Origin: Erinaceus europaeus
Taxonomy: Eukaryota; Chordata; Mammalia; Eulipotyphla; Erinaceidae
Assembly (NCBI RefSeq): GCF_950295315.1
Contig: NC_080170.1
Coordinates: forward strand, 94,720,054-94,784,053
Direction: 5' to 3'
Length of the DNA: 64,000 nucleotides
Shown here: positions 63,893 to 64,000 of the stretch, piece after piece
Numbering within the stretch: the stretch's first letter is position 1
Layout of the letters: each line of letters starts with the position of its first letter
Program-made: the position numbers and the translations under genes
Notes under the pieces: generated by a model
The model's database searches: none
Seen by the model: the letters and a program-made list of their open reading frames with translations, nothing else
Told to the model about the DNA's origin: nothing

Positions 63893-64000
63893 GTTTATAA
63901 TCTACAAAGGCAATGCACTTATGTACAGGTGGCTGAACACAGGCATACATACTTCTCTGCACACTTATACAAGCACACATCTATCTGTTTCTAGACAGGA

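Overview
This window is mammalian nuclear DNA with no protein-coding exon I can support. It is a dense patchwork of retroelements on an AT-rich background, either intergenic or deep intronic. The source is most likely a hedgehog (Erinaceidae; Erinaceus-like). The two commonest SINEs are tRNA-derived elements of the type I associate with hedgehog: one has a Pol III head like gcgcagcgggttaagcgc and a CAA/AAC-rich tail, the other a head like ggtggcgcacctggttgag and a tail like tctatccaataaata. They sit beside ancient placental repeats (MIR, L2, MLT1, MER5, L1M). The species call is from memory of repeat types, not a database search. A 200-base run of N (26844-27043) marks an assembly gap.

I use working names for the repeats. 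S1 and S2 are the two young tRNA-type SINEs. S3 is an older SINE recognised by a ctcagctctggcttat-like core, and S4 is an older, very degenerate tRNA-like SINE. 'Module A' is a 1.2 kb or longer 3'-terminal LINE-type sequence ending in ggtggtgggaattgtgtgg..tacccctcttatcc..AAATAAATA. 'B' is a second LINE 3' end, containing acttggactggagttggtg, that is physically attached to L1 ORF2 at 48.5-49.4 kb. The window holds 13 copies of A (about 8 kb, an eighth of the sequence), five or six of B, and more than 40 SINEs, many nested and with visible target-site duplications (TSDs).

Layout. 0-9 kb: old repeats, nested SINEs, three small tandem duplications. 9-18 kb: A, B, A, L1 and MLT1 fragments, A again. 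18-26.7 kb: SINEs, a solo LTR with 5-bp TSDs (20.59-21.10 kb), then the longest repeat-poor block (24.4-26.7 kb). 26.8-31.9 kb: gap, a dead L1 with recognisable ORF1 and ORF2 that is internally deleted and joined to module A, then an inverted A tail. 32-41 kb: MLT1, possible conserved noncoding blocks, an AT-rich self-complementary tract. 41-49 kb: L2, A, B, young SINEs, MER5, A, a 5S rRNA fragment, an antisense L1 3' end. 50-56 kb: repeat-poor block, antisense A, a near full-length 5S rRNA pseudogene, SINEs. 56.7-59.2 kb: an antisense L1 interrupted by a SINE and an old A copy. 59-64 kb: S3/S4/S1 SINEs, unique DNA, L1M, A tail.

Nothing here works together as a gene system. The biology that can be read is the history of L1-driven retroposition. 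The observation most worth pursuing is module A: its relation to L1, its copy number, and the coexistence of two unrelated L1-type 3' ends in one genome.
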